Source: Zasmidium citrigriseum (lineage: Eukaryota; Ascomycota; Dothideomycetes; Mycosphaerellales; Mycosphaerellaceae). From it: 64,000 nt of DNA. Below are positions 42,029 through 52,416 of the stretch, piece after piece. A program made the position numbers and the translations under genes. The stretch covers positions 434,001-498,000 of the forward strand of contig NHNW01000026.1 of assembly GCA_002786025.1 (NCBI GenBank), written 5' to 3'. A model generated the notes under the pieces. It worked only from the letters and a program-made list of their open reading frames with translations, searched no databases and was not told the DNA's origin. The first letter of the stretch is position 1, and the number at the start of each line of letters is the position of its first letter.

Positions 42029-42706
42029 AGTGAGATGAAGTTGGGGCTGGGTGGTCAATGGTCAGATACTGCGAGGTGATCAGCTCGGAGCTCGAAGAAA
42101 GGCTACACTGCAACAATCGGCTGAGAGTGATGCTTCCAGGAAGTGCGTGCGCGGGGCAGACGATCGTACACCTTTGAGGCTGGACACTGGACCTCTTCGG
42201 GCAGGTCACAGCAGCTGGACCGGGTGGGCTGGAGGAAAGACACACGATGAGGCCGTGGCGATAGCTGATGCAAGCTTCGTCCCGCAGATGGGCGCACATC
42301 GCCTCATGAACGGTAGTACGAGCCATATTCGAACCGAGATGAGTGCGGCCTCCGATATTGTGGCTTTTCCTGCAGCCTCATGTCTTCTTGGCGAGCACTG
42401 CTGGGCATCGTCCCCCATTCAGCAGGGTAGCTTGGGCGGAGGCGTCGCATTGCTTTTCTGAGGCGCTGAAAGCACGACAAGGCGTTTCCAGAATAGTCGA
42501 TCCGTGTGGCAAAGCGGCACAGAGAGGTCGCGATAGAGATGCGTTCGTGCATGCGACTGTGCATGAAGGCTGCAGGTGGGGCTGGCTGGAGCGGGCGGTG
42601 TCCAGCCTTACTGCACGAGCTTGAGGTAAGTACTCGACAGAATCTTTCCTTGCCGAACCAGACGTGAAGCACGACAATATCCAGGTCAAGATCATACATC
42701 CACAAA
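42029..42706. other. Shared divergent promoter region of Hsp70-like and GTPase genes
   Basis: About 680 bp. A possible 5'-leader intron signal of the GTPase (GGTAAGT at about 42625) is visible. No gene supported. Confidence 0.5.
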
Positions 42707-43661
42707 ATGGACGACCGAACGCCTTTGATGCGAAGTATCGAGCCGATAGGCGACATGATCTTGGTGATGGGTGTGACAGGAGCCGGCAAGAGCTATTTCA
42801 TCAACTGCTTAGCGGGGCAAGGATCTGCTCAAGAGTATCATGGACTGGAATCTGGTCAGTATGTCGGATAATAGTGATGAAACTCACTGATCGGTCGCAG
42901 GGACCAAGGAATGCCAGATGGTGCCCGTGGCTGTAGGCTACGACGGAAGCAAGGTCGCCATAGTCGACACACCGGGTTTCGATGACTCGTCCGGCTCCGA
43001 CGTCAACGGCCTGACGAACATCGTGCGATTCCTGACTTCGCAATATAAGCTTGGCATCCGCTTGAAGGGAGTCATATACTTACATCGGATCACGGATGTG
43101 AAGATGGCAGGGAGCGCCTTGGCAAACTTCGAGCTCTTTCGTGATCTCTGCGGCGACAAAGCCTGGGGTAATACCGTCTTCTTGACGACAATGTGGGGAG
43201 AGCTTCGAGATCCGAGCAAGGGATGGGATCGTCAGCATGAGCTGCGTGAGCATTACTGGGGCATGATGGAGAGTCGAGGTGCTCATATTGGCGAGTTCGA
43301 TGGGACGCAAGAGTCTGCTGAAGCTGTCATTGGTTACTTGGTGGATAAGGAGCAACACGTTGTATTGAAAGTCCAAGAAGAGGTCGGAAGAGAAGGAAAG
43401 TCGTTGAAGGACACAGTCGCTGGAAGGAGGTTGCTGAATGCTCAGCGAAAGAAGATGAATGATGCAAAGGCAAGGTCTGCTCAAGCGGAGGTGAAGAAAC
43501 ACGAGGCGGAGATCAGCAAGCTGGATAGGAAAGTGGGAGAAGAGATAGACAATGAGTGCAAGGGAAAGAAATTTGAGAAGTGGGTTGCGCCGCTCCAGAT
43601 TTTCGTAGCTGTGACGGGAGTCGTGGTTCACACGATGATACAGCTTTTCGTTTGTTCGTGA
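42707..43661 (+). CDS. AIG1-type P-loop GTPase with C-terminal membrane anchor, 302 aa
   Basis: Exons 42707-42854 and 42901-43661; the 46-bp intron uses GTCAGT...CAG. G1 is GVTGAGKS (near residue 24), G3 is DTPGFDD, and a downstream LTTMWGEL stands where NKxD (G4) is expected. Loss of a classical G4 is frequent among the fungal AIG1/50S-ribosome-binding-like GTPases. A Lys/Glu-rich coiled coil follows (RRLLNAQRKKMNDAKARS through KVGEEIDNECKG), and the protein ends with a single hydrophobic segment (VAPLQIFVAVTGVVVHTMIQLF), as in a tail-anchored GTPase. It would face the cytosol on an organelle or plasma membrane. Function is not known; relatives in animals and plants act in immunity or vesicle traffic. 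Confidence 0.82.
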
Positions 43662-44040
43662 ACGCGAAATCGATTCAAAGTCGGTCTTTCTCTCGTCGTG
43701 TTTTGATATGAATTCCGTCGTGCAGCAGCCTCAGCATGTGAGCCATGTTGGTGAGCCCGAAATGGAGTCCTGCGGCGGCAGATGGCTGGACGCATCGTAA
43801 ACGGCCGAGTCGTGCAGCCTTTGGGCGCCACATTCCCAGAGCTGCATGCAGGGGATCACATGAGCTGCGCAGGCTTGTGATTGCTGTGCAGTGGCTGCAT
43901 GCCGCATATCAATAACGCCGCATTGTAGCAGCTGTGGTCAGAGAGGCGCAGGCCAGATGCAGTCGTCTATCGATATGGAGACCTGGTCTTTCTTGAGATC
44001 CCAGAGCCTTGTCTCAGGCAAGTCTCCAAATCATTGCTAG
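43662..44040. other. Intergenic region, nothing recognised
   Basis: About 380 bp. It should contain the terminator of the GTPase gene and the promoter of the next. Nothing else seen. Confidence 0.4.
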
Positions 44041-45675
44041 ATGGATATTCTTGATTATGATTACGTTCTCTCATACGACGAAGAACATTCATCGACTGAA
44101 GTCGTAGAAAGGGAAACTGACAGGACGTACCTTGAAGACCCAAGCCTTCCACGTGGGAAACTCAGCAATCCGCTCAGATCCCCTCCGAACGTCGAGACCG
44201 AGTACAAAAGCGAAGCCGTTGAGAATAGCATGGACTATGCCAAAGCAGTTGGGACGCTTGACCGAGACGGAGACGGAGAGGACCTGGTTGACGAAGTTCT
44301 CCAGCTACGAGAAGAAACTGAGCTGCACATGCAAGCAATTGCCAGGCTCCAGCAAGACAATCGCAAGCTGGCAGGCGAAATTGCACGACTGCGAGCTGAA
44401 AGCAATCAGAAGAGCTCGGACGAGTACTTCGTCAAGACATGGGACAGTCTGAAATACAGAATCAGCAATTGGGCGTTCAAGCATTTCCAAGACAGGCCGA
44501 AGATACCAAAGGGCTCGGCTATGGATAGAACTCTCACAGACTTGGTCCATGATACAGTGTCGTGTATGGGCTCGGATCGGCTGCGACTGCTCTTGGTTCA
44601 ATCGCTCGTATGGCGTCAGCTTGAGTTCAGTGTCTTGCATAAGAATGCTGTCCTTTGGGCAGGTCAGCATCGCCAGGCGCTCAGAGAGCTATCGCAAGCA
44701 ATAGAGCAAGGTACGTACCTCGAACTTCTTGGGGATCTTGACCACTGACGGCTCACGACTGTAGTGACGGAGACTGAAACGAACCCCAAAGGCCTAGAGC
44801 TCCGTGACCTCTATCGCTGGAGGGCGTTGACGGCCGCCGTACTGCCTCCGACAGTTGATCAGAAAGTGATCCTCGAAGTCACTTATCAGATCGTGGACAA
44901 GATTTCAAGCAAGCTGCTTCCGTACTCCGCAAGCTCAGTTGGCAGTTCGAGTAAATTTCGCAAAGAACTCGAAGACATTGTTCTTGAATCCATATCATTG
45001 TGTCTCGACTTCGATCAGCAGCGCGCTCAATTCAAGGTCCTTCGTGCGGAGGGCCGTAACGGGGAAGAGTCGGATTTCTGGGCGGACACTCGTGGCCTGC
45101 AGATCGAAAGTGGTGCGGGTGAGGACAAAGGCGAATGTTTCGTCAGTCTTGTGGTGGTGCCGGGTTTGCATCGCTTCGGGGACGCGGATGGAGGTAGTCT
45201 GGATCAAGAGGTGATTATCGCGAAGTGCGTTGTGGAAAGCAGCAAGTTTCGAGGCAAGCGTCAGGACATGCGGGCCGCCAGGAGCCAGAAGGAAAGAGCG
45301 CCCCAAGCCGAAGCCAACGGCAAAGTCGGTGCTGTACAACAGGGTCCGAAGAGAAAGATGACAGCAGAAGAGGTGCGAATCATGCAGAGCCAAGAGCAAA
45401 GGTCGAAGCAACCAGCCCAAAGCATTCCTCGAAAAGGCGTCCCAGGAGAGTTGCAGAAACGTCCAACTGCAAAGTCAGACAGGAGCCTTGAAAAAGAGTC
45501 AAAAGACTCAGGAAAGAGTGGACGTAGCTTCGGGGAAAGGGCAAAGAGGCTGTTTTCCGCAAAAGCGATGGACGAGGAAAAAGATCAAAGTCGGCCTCGA
45601 GAGGAAGAAGAGAGACGAGAAGGCTCAACGACGCTCGAGCTTTCCAACAAACAGGATGCCGCAAGCAGTAATTGA
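44041..45675 (+). CDS. Fungal protein of unknown function, coiled coil and charged tail, 526 aa
   Basis: Exons 44041-44710 and 44765-45675 with a 54-bp intron (GTACGT...TAG), joined in frame as IEQ-VTETE. An acidic N-terminus is followed by a coiled coil near residues 90-125 (EEVLQLREETEL, RLQQDNRKLAGEIARLRAE), then a conserved-looking helical region starting YFVKTWDSLKYRISNWAFKHF, typical of a class of lineage-specific fungal proteins of unknown role. The last 130 residues are basic/acidic low complexity (Lys, Glu, Arg, Ser). There is no signal peptide or membrane segment. The repeated WxxLKYRIxNWA phrase is the best handle for a search. Function not recognised. Confidence 0.65.
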
Positions 45676-45813
45676 AGATCTGAACGCCAGTCATGTTTCT
45701 GATTGCAGAGAGAAAGAGACAAACTCAACGAGAAAAGGAAAGGGGTCAAGTCATCAAACAATTAAATATGGTATCCAAAGACGCCTCGCCCAATGCTCTC
45801 CCAAACCCAGCAC

Positions 45814-46608
45814 CTAGTAAGTAATAACCGCACTCTTATTCACAAACTCCCTCTTCACCTCCTTTGCAACCGCCCTCTCAAACATCCACCTCCCCACATC
45901 CCTCCTCTGAATCGTATACCCAATCGCCGGCTTCTCCTCCGTCCCCTCCCTAACCTGTTCCAACCCGAGCCCCTCCCCATCAACAAGCAAACTCGCCTTG
46001 ACATTGACAAAACCCCTAAAAACCCTCTCCGCCTCGGGCTTCTGCATATGCTCCGTCAACCGCTCTTGCAAGACCTTCTTGTCCACGTGCGGGACGTGCA
46101 GGCACCAGATGTATAGCCAGTGGAATGCGAGGGGGACGTCGCGGGGGCAGCCTTTTGCGGGGATGCCGGTGGTGGACATGTTTACGAAGAAAGGGCGCTG
46201 GGAAGGTGGGGTGTTGGTTTCGCGGGCGAGTTCGACGGCGGCGGTGAAGAGGGCGGTGCCGACGTCTTGGCAGATTGTTGGGTCTTCGAGGGTGACGGGG
46301 TAGATTATGGACCATTGGAGCTTGGGGTTGCTGCCGACGCCGGAGACGATGTGGGAGACCATGCCGCCGTTGGGGGCTGTGAGAGTCTTTTTCACGGCGG
46401 CAGGGTCTTTGGCGTTGCCTTGGATGATGGTGAGGTGCGAGTCGATGGCGGAGGCGGGCACGTTCTTTGCTTTGAGCGAGGCGGTGAGTTTGGAGGGTGT
46501 GCGGGCGAGGGCGATGCAGGTGTGGCCGGCTTGGAGGGCGAAGGCGAGACAGTGGCCTGCGCAGTCGCCTGTTGCGCCAAAGAAGGCGATGGTCGGTGAG
46601 GTGGTCAT
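45814..46608 (-). CDS. NmrA-like / atypical SDR NAD(P)-binding protein, 264 aa
   Basis: Single exon, ATG at 46608. The N-terminus IAFFGATGDCAGHCLAFALQAG is a GxxGxxG-type dinucleotide site of the atypical short-chain dehydrogenase (NmrA) class, followed by CIALARTPSKLTASL, where the Arg suggests NADP preference, and IIQGNAKDPAAVKKTL. A C-terminal RRDVGRWMFE motif is typical of NAD-binding NmrA-like proteins of fungi. There is no Tyr-x3-Lys pair in the expected place, so a regulatory sensor is as likely as an enzyme. Convergent with the coiled-coil gene, 138 bp apart. Codon usage in the 5' half is strongly GC3-biased. Confidence 0.8.
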   Translation of the reverse strand: MTTSPTIAFFGATGDCAGHCLAFALQAGHTCIALARTPSKLTASLKAKNVPASAIDSHLTIIQGNAKDPAAVKKTLTAPNGGMVSHIVSGVGSNPKLQWSIIYPVTLEDPTICQDVGTALFTAAVELARETNTPPSQRPFFVNMSTTGIPAKGCPRDVPLAFHWLYIWCLHVPHVDKKVLQERLTEHMQKPEAERVFRGFVNVKASLLVDGEGLGLEQVREGTEEKPAIGYTIQRRDVGRWMFERAVAKEVKREFVNKSAVITY

Positions 46609-47530
46609 CGTCAGGTCTGTTGGTGGTCTGTTGCAATGGCTGTTGGTTGTAGTAGTCCAAAGATCCCGTTTGTTGCTGTGGTTAACGTTTGGAATGCTCT
46701 TTTACTACAGAAGAGAGCCGTTCATACTTATACCATTCAGCTCATTCAGCTCGCTACGCCGCACGAGTAGTTCTGTTGATCTGCCTCCGGTAGCTCGCCG
46801 TTTCTCCGATCATAGCCACGGTGACGATGGAGACATTGGCCAACACAACGGTCTTGCCTAAAGGCTCTGCCACCGACTAGGGCTCGCACACCATCGCGTA
46901 TGTGGTCAGGTACGGACAGCATGGCGTGGGATCCAATGAGGTGACGTTCGGAGGAACAGGAGTCGGACCAAGTCGAATGCGAGCTGGCTGACAAGACGAA
47001 CGAGGTCATGGTTAGTCAGGACGCGAATGCGAAGCTGTTCACAATTCCTCCGTCTCGCATAAAATCGCATTTATGCAACGTCATAGTCCAAGAAGATGTG
47101 CGAAGGATTCTGTTGGCAATCCGCGCAGAGTCCGCGGATTGAGAAGATACATATACCTTCGAATGAAAAAGACTTGGATTGCAAATGGAGGTTCAAGGCT
47201 GTTCGGAATAGAAGGCTTCTGATTGGTATTCCCTCAGTCACACGAGGACTGAGAGTCCGTTTTATGACATTGATACACCTCCTTGGCGTGTGTGCATTGA
47301 TGGCGTACGTCTTCAGAGTCTCTCGTTGCTGCATATTGTCCCAAGAGGCTCATCGCATACAAGCATTGCACAAGCATCGTAAGCATCAGAAGCTTGCATT
47401 GCCCGGAAGTATTCCTTTTCGGTAGGGCCGAAGGTCTGGCTGGTAGCGGCCCCTTTGCTTGCTTGCAGAGTCGCGGGGGGTGCCCGTCATTGACCTCTCA
47501 TTCTCGTCTCCGGTTCAGTCCATAAGATTA
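46609..47530. other. Intergenic region, nothing recognised
   Basis: About 920 bp. It should hold the promoter of the NmrA-like gene at its left and the LSm5 3' end at its right. Open frames up to 109 codons occur, without domain, leader or plausible splice partner. Confidence 0.45.
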
Positions 47531-47983
47531 CTACTGGTCCAGACCTCCAGGGATCAGCTGCCACATGTCAGCATTTGGTCTAGCAAGTGGCTAAGAAAAT
47601 CCTCTTCATACCATGCAGACGTTGTTTCCGTTCAACAGAATCTTGGGGAGCTTTGTCGGGTTGCCGCTGTAGTCGCTGTGGGATGTCAATGGGCGTCCGT
47701 GCCACCAAAACAATTTCTCGTCATGCTCACTATTCGGTGACATCCTCCAGCACCATGTCTATGAGGCAGTGAGCATTGTACCTGCCACTTTCCTGGTATG
47801 GGTATACATACTGACGAAATCATCGAAGCCTTGCAGAGTGCCGCTGAATTCTGCAATGCTGTTAGTACTGGTCGCTTGCTGTCGCCGACTTTGCCGCCCA
47901 CCCTTGTCGCCCTTCATGATGACCCAAATCTTCTCGCCAACGCATCGATCGATGAGCTCCAACGGGAGCAGCTGGGTGGACAT
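47531..47983 (-). CDS. LSM5: LSm5, U6 snRNA-associated Sm-like protein, 79 aa, five exons
   Basis: Exons 47983-47902, 47850-47812, 47758-47731, 47675-47612 and 47557-47531; introns 51-55 bp. The spliced product has Sm motif 1 ([17 protein letters not shown], then [20 protein letters not shown]) and motif 2 ([14 protein letters not shown]), the exact wording of LSm5. LSm5 is a ring subunit of both Lsm2-8, which binds the U6 snRNA 3' end in the spliceosome, and Lsm1-7, which acts in mRNA decay. The length is normal. Donors include GTGGGC and GTGAGC besides GTATGT/GTATGA, and the exons are as short as 27 and 28 nt. It diverges from the exonuclease gene with a 170-bp spacer. Confidence 0.93.
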
Positions 47984-48153
47984 GGTGGTTGTTGAAGGCT
48001 ATCGCATGTTCTGGCTGGTTGGATGTGGGATTCGGAAACGGAGAAGCCAAAGTTCAGGCACCAAACTCTAAAGACACGTGATACCGGGAGCTCGGGCCCC
48101 ATTGCCGCCTAAGCTAGCGGGAAACATTCACTTGCATTTGACTTCAAACACGA

Positions 48154-51100
48154 ATGTTTGGCTGCAATGCCTCCATCGGCATGTTCCACTCTGCGCCCGT
48201 CCTCCTCGACGCGGCTACTCGACTCCGTCCCGGCAGCATGTCTGTGTCAATGGCTCTCGAGTCGCCAGTGCCACCGGCGGCGAGCCCAAGAATGCCTTCG
48301 ACTCGACCGATAGACCACCGATGGGACAGATCTCGAGGGATTGTTTTCAATAATGTCAGGAGACCGTTGACGTCTGATCAGACTGGGTTTCCTGCCAATC
48401 CTATCTCCTGTGCGCGCTTTTCAACGACAACGAGACGAGACAAGCACGCTCCCATCGGGATGCTTCGCAAGCCCAGCGACAACAAGCCCAAGCTTACCGA
48501 GACTGGCTCGTCTCAGGCGCCCAAAGGAATGCCGGCTAAGGCATTGTCTAAGGGCGCTGTGGAGGCAATGCAACAGGATATCGATGAGAAGGCCAAGCAG
48601 ATACAACAGCTGCAGAAGAGCAAGCAAGAGACTGAGGAGGAGAGAGACGGTTTGCAACGAGAATTGCAGACGTCGAGGACCAGATACGCTGAAATGTTGG
48701 AAGATCTCAAGATCGAGAAGGAAAAGGCACGTGAACAGACGAAGCGGTCTGCGAAAGAAGAATATGGACGCAAGATTCGGGAGTTGAATAAGTCGCATGA
48801 CAACAGCATCGCCGACCTGAAAGCTCAGCACCAGGCGGAAATCTCGAGACTCGAGCAAGAGTACAAGCAGGAATTGGAACGTGACCCAAGATACACAGCT
48901 ATTGTACATGAGATGGAGAAGCAGGAAGAACAGCGCAAGGCAGATCGTCTGAGAGAACAGGAGCAGCATCTTGAGAAAGAAGAGAAACTCCGTGAATCTC
49001 AAGATGAGACTCAGCAGCTACAAGACCAGCTTAAGGCGCAGATTGAGGAGGCAGAAAAGAGCGAGATACAGAGCCTGGAGAAGCTCAATGAACGATCACA
49101 GCGCACCGAGAGGGATCGCAGCAACTACACCGTATATCGCACTCTCTTCGATGATTACAGGGAGAGTGTTTACCCTGTGCTCGACCAGCTCCGCGATACT
49201 GGAAACGACCTCGAATCCGAGGTTGAGAGATGGCTTAAGTCTGTGGGCCAGCTGGAGGATTGGAAGAAGCACGTGAATAAACTTTTCGACCAACATCCAA
49301 AGTACAAGGCCACGGGCAAAGCCATGCTTGACTTCCTACAAGAGAAAGCCGCCAATGCCGACGCTGCTTGTGGGGTGCTGGGCGATCTTGCGGGTACATT
49401 GCATTCAGACCTCCAGACGACGAATGCACTATCCCACGATTCTCGGCAGCTTACACGGATTCTACGATTTAGTGAACAGCCGACCGTCTACGAACTGTAT
49501 AAAACAGCACTGCGGATCACCCTGACGGATATTTTCTTCGCGCAAATCAAACGATGCGAGGGAAAGATGGGCGAGATCAGCGAGAAGATGCAGGCAACGC
49601 CAGAAGCTGAAGCTCAAATCCCATTGCGAAAAGATTACGAGAAGTGGAAGGACCAGCGCAGCTTGATTCTGAAAATCAGCGCCATCGCAGAACACCAAAT
49701 CGAGATCCGTGCTCTTGAGGCACTGCTGCAGGACTCTACCACGGAGAAAATCGTGTATCTGGAGACTCGAGATGCTAAGCAATACTTAGCTTCAGTGGTT
49801 GACGATTACCGCGAAATCAGGGACGACTTCAGACGAGGTCATCAACAAGTCATCAAGGAGTACCTCGAAAAGGAACAAGAAAGCAGGAGCAATATCAATG
49901 CACTTGAGTCATCGATCAGGAGACATTCGATCATCCAATTCGAGACTGGCGAACTAGACGAGGAAGTTGAGCAGAAGAGAGTGGACGATCTGATCAACGC
50001 CCGGATTGCTGAGGAGCGGACATTGCTGGAAAAGGATCTTGGTGTGTTGCTGCCGGAGTTGAAGAAGAAGCCGGCCACGATGAGAGAGAGGAAGCAGGCG
50101 CAGAGAATCCCGTCCAGTACCAGTACCAGCATCTCTACACTGAGAAGCAGTCTTGCTTCGGCTGTGTCGTCCTCTGCTGTGCGGTCAAGCTCAGCTCCTG
50201 CAGCTTCTCGGCCAAAAGGGAAAGATCTCAAGTCACTGCCCGTCTATCAGAAGGAGATTGAAAACTTGAAGCGTAAGCGAAACAAACTTCTGGGTCTTGT
50301 GAACGGAGACGCTGAGAAACTTGATGAAGCAGCAAAATTGAAACTCGAGGCGGTGACCCACAATCTTGAGAACGTCAGCCAACGTGTCTTGGAAATTGAG
50401 CAGCGAGCCGAAGCAGAGAGCAGCCAAAGTGGCCCTGCGAATACGTCCGTGCCAAAGACAAGCGACTCTGCCCCCAAGGGCGAGTCAAAGGAACCCAAGA
50501 GGGAAACTAGACGCCAGCGCTTGATACGACATCAACCTGGTCCCAGGATCCGCAAATGTCTAGGAGAAAGCACGCTCCCGAAAAAGGGTAAAACAAAGGC
50601 AAAAGGTCAACTGAATCTCAGTCCCTCCAAGCCCATGCAGGCCTATCATTCAACATTGTCTCATCATCTTGGTGTCGCCACCGAAGGTGCCAGTCGCATG
50701 GACATTGAGGCTCCAATGAGCTGGATGGAGCTTTCGGAAGAGGCGAAAATGAGGACTCTACGGGGCATCACTTCTGCACATGCTGCTGACAATTCTGAAT
50801 GTCACATGGGGTTGCCCTCTTCACATGACCTATCCGACGGCTCGCAGTCTGCCTACATGGCGAAATCCTCGGACAACCCTGACGATTCGACGTCTCAAGG
50901 AACGCCATCTGTGGAAACAGACGCAGCCTCTCAAGTGATAGACGCCCAAACTGAGTCGGCGACAGCTGAAGACGAACCGGCTATGCCTCTGACGTATTCC
51001 ATCCCGACCGAAGCCTATCGTGTCGCTGCAATGGCCTCATCGAGCTCCAGTGGAGCATACTGGTCCCATAAGCTGTACAAAGGCGCCGATAACATCGCAC

Positions 51101-52416
51101 CAAAGGTCCTCTACTGCACCAGTTTCGACAAAGCAGAAGAACGAGCGCAGGAATTCGTCGGAAAGCCCATCCTTGGCTTCGATCTGGAATGGGAGCCGAA
51201 GTCCTCGCTCGCAAATGGCAACATCAAGCGCAACCTCTCACTCATTCAAATCGCCGCAGAAGACAAGATTGGTTTGTTCCAGATCTCCTTGTTCAAGGGT
51301 GATAGCGCGGACGATCTAATGCCGCCGACACTGCGCAAAATCCTTGAATCGGCTGATGTCATCAAGACTGGCGTCAATGTGTCTGGTGACATGAGACGAA
51401 TGAAAGCCTGTCTCGACGTGGAAATGCAAGGAGTCATGGAGCTCAGTCACCTTTACCGAGTTGTCAAGTTCTCGGCTCAAGAACCGCATCTCGTCAGCTT
51501 CAAGCTGGTGTCTCTGTCCGAGCAAGTCCAGAATGTGCTCCTGCTGCCATTGAGGAAAGACGACGTCCGCATGAGCTCATGGTCTAGAACATTGAACGTG
51601 GAGCAAACGGACTACGCAGCTACCGACGCATACGCTGGATTCCAGTTATACCACAAGCTGGAGAAACTACGCAAGAAGATGAGCCCGACACCTCCACGAC
51701 CGGCTTTCTTCGAGACCATGCAGCCGATTGTCTTGGGTAATGGCGATGTTGTCGAACGCTCTGCGAAGAAGTCGGCAGCCAGCAAGAGGCCAGCGGCAGC
51801 CGCAGGGGCTGAAGAAGGTGAGGAAGACGAAGAGTTTTTCGATGCTCAAGAGGAACTTGATACCTACGAGCTTGCGTCGTCTGATCCTTCCAAAACTGAT
51901 TCTGCGTCTGGCGTTCCGCATCCTGATAGCCTTGCCGTTGCAAGCGATGAGGTGGAGGTTGCTTACCCTACGCTTCCACAGGTCCCGGAAAACGCAGCAA
52001 GCGTGGCAGACGAAGTGATCAAGCAGTCGAATCAGGAACTCCAAACGGCGGAAACAAACGAAAGCAAGTCGACAAGCCGGCCCTCGACAGAAGCAACGAC
52101 AGCAGCCGACACCTGGATTGCCACCTACCGCGAATCACATCCACAAGCTCGCCCCTCGAGCCTGCGAGCATACCACCTCTGGCACATGCAAAACCTCTCC
52201 CTTCAAGCCGTGGCCGCCGCCATGCGCGAACCTCCACTGGCACTCACGACAGTTGCGAGCTACGTCTTGGAAGCGGTGAAGGTGGAGGGCCTGGAGTATG
52301 ATGTCGAGAGGGTGCGGGAGCCATTGGAGGTCTTGCCTAGGAGTGTGTGGGGTCGGTATCGTGGCATTGTTGAGAGAGTCAGGAAGGCGGAGAGGGAGAG
52401 GGGAAGGGAGTTGTAG
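48154..52416 (+). CDS. Long coiled-coil protein with C-terminal WRN-type 3'-5' exonuclease domain, 1420 aa
   Basis: One intronless frame. The N-terminal 90 residues lack long acidic runs and contain CARFSTTTRRD, suggesting a mitochondrial leader. Residues about 130-780 are mostly Glu/Lys/Gln-rich coiled coil (KAKQIQQLQKSKQETEEERD and similar), followed by a disordered basic linker. The exonuclease domain (about 985-1200) has GFDLEW with D1010/E1012, VNVSGDMRRM with D1079, and TDYAATDAY with the Y1154-x3-D1158 pair: a complete DEDDy site. Long Lys/Glu tracts then give way to a final helical region (YHLWHMQNLSLQAVAAAM). Fungal WRN-like exonucleases are usually shorter, so the coiled-coil half is unusual. 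Other in-frame Met codons exist near the start. Confidence 0.83.
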   Translation: MFGCNASIGMFHSAPVLLDAATRLRPGSMSVSMALESPVPPAASPRMPSTRPIDHRWDRSRGIVFNNVRRPLTSDQTGFPANPISCARFSTTTRRDKHAPIGMLRKPSDNKPKLTETGSSQAPKGMPAKALSKGAVEAMQQDIDEKAKQIQQLQKSKQETEEERDGLQRELQTSRTRYAEMLEDLKIEKEKAREQTKRSAKEEYGRKIRELNKSHDNSIADLKAQHQAEISRLEQEYKQELERDPRYTAIVHEMEKQEEQRKADRLREQEQHLEKEEKLRESQDETQQLQDQLKAQIEEAEKSEIQSLEKLNERSQRTERDRSNYTVYRTLFDDYRESVYPVLDQLRDTGNDLESEVERWLKSVGQLEDWKKHVNKLFDQHPKYKATGKAMLDFLQEKAANADAACGVLGDLAGTLHSDLQTTNALSHDSRQLTRILRFSEQPTVYELYKTALRITLTDIFFAQIKRCEGKMGEISEKMQATPEAEAQIPLRKDYEKWKDQRSLILKISAIAEHQIEIRALEALLQDSTTEKIVYLETRDAKQYLASVVDDYREIRDDFRRGHQQVIKEYLEKEQESRSNINALESSIRRHSIIQFETGELDEEVEQKRVDDLINARIAEERTLLEKDLGVLLPELKKKPATMRERKQAQRIPSSTSTSISTLRSSLASAVSSSAVRSSSAPAASRPKGKDLKSLPVYQKEIENLKRKRNKLLGLVNGDAEKLDEAAKLKLEAVTHNLENVSQRVLEIEQRAEAESSQSGPANTSVPKTSDSAPKGESKEPKRETRRQRLIRHQPGPRIRKCLGESTLPKKGKTKAKGQLNLSPSKPMQAYHSTLSHHLGVATEGASRMDIEAPMSWMELSEEAKMRTLRGITSAHAADNSECHMGLPSSHDLSDGSQSAYMAKSSDNPDDSTSQGTPSVETDAASQVIDAQTESATAEDEPAMPLTYSIPTEAYRVAAMASSSSSGAYWSHKLYKGADNIAPKVLYCTSFDKAEERAQEFVGKPILGFDLEWEPKSSLANGNIKRNLSLIQIAAEDKIGLFQISLFKGDSADDLMPPTLRKILESADVIKTGVNVSGDMRRMKACLDVEMQGVMELSHLYRVVKFSAQEPHLVSFKLVSLSEQVQNVLLLPLRKDDVRMSSWSRTLNVEQTDYAATDAYAGFQLYHKLEKLRKKMSPTPPRPAFFETMQPIVLGNGDVVERSAKKSAASKRPAAAAGAEEGEEDEEFFDAQEELDTYELASSDPSKTDSASGVPHPDSLAVASDEVEVAYPTLPQVPENAASVADEVIKQSNQELQTAETNESKSTSRPSTEATTAADTWIATYRESHPQARPSSLRAYHLWHMQNLSLQAVAAAMREPPLALTTVASYVLEAVKVEGLEYDVERVREPLEVLPRSVWGRYRGIVERVRKAERERGREL

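Noticed and set aside
33045..43661. Secondary-metabolite cluster reading of tyrosinase, fasciclin and GTPase region
   Set aside because: No backbone synthase, transporter or pathway regulator is present in the window.
46120..46599. 159-codon plus-strand Gly/Asp-rich frame
   Set aside because: Antisense shadow of the GC3-biased NmrA-like gene.
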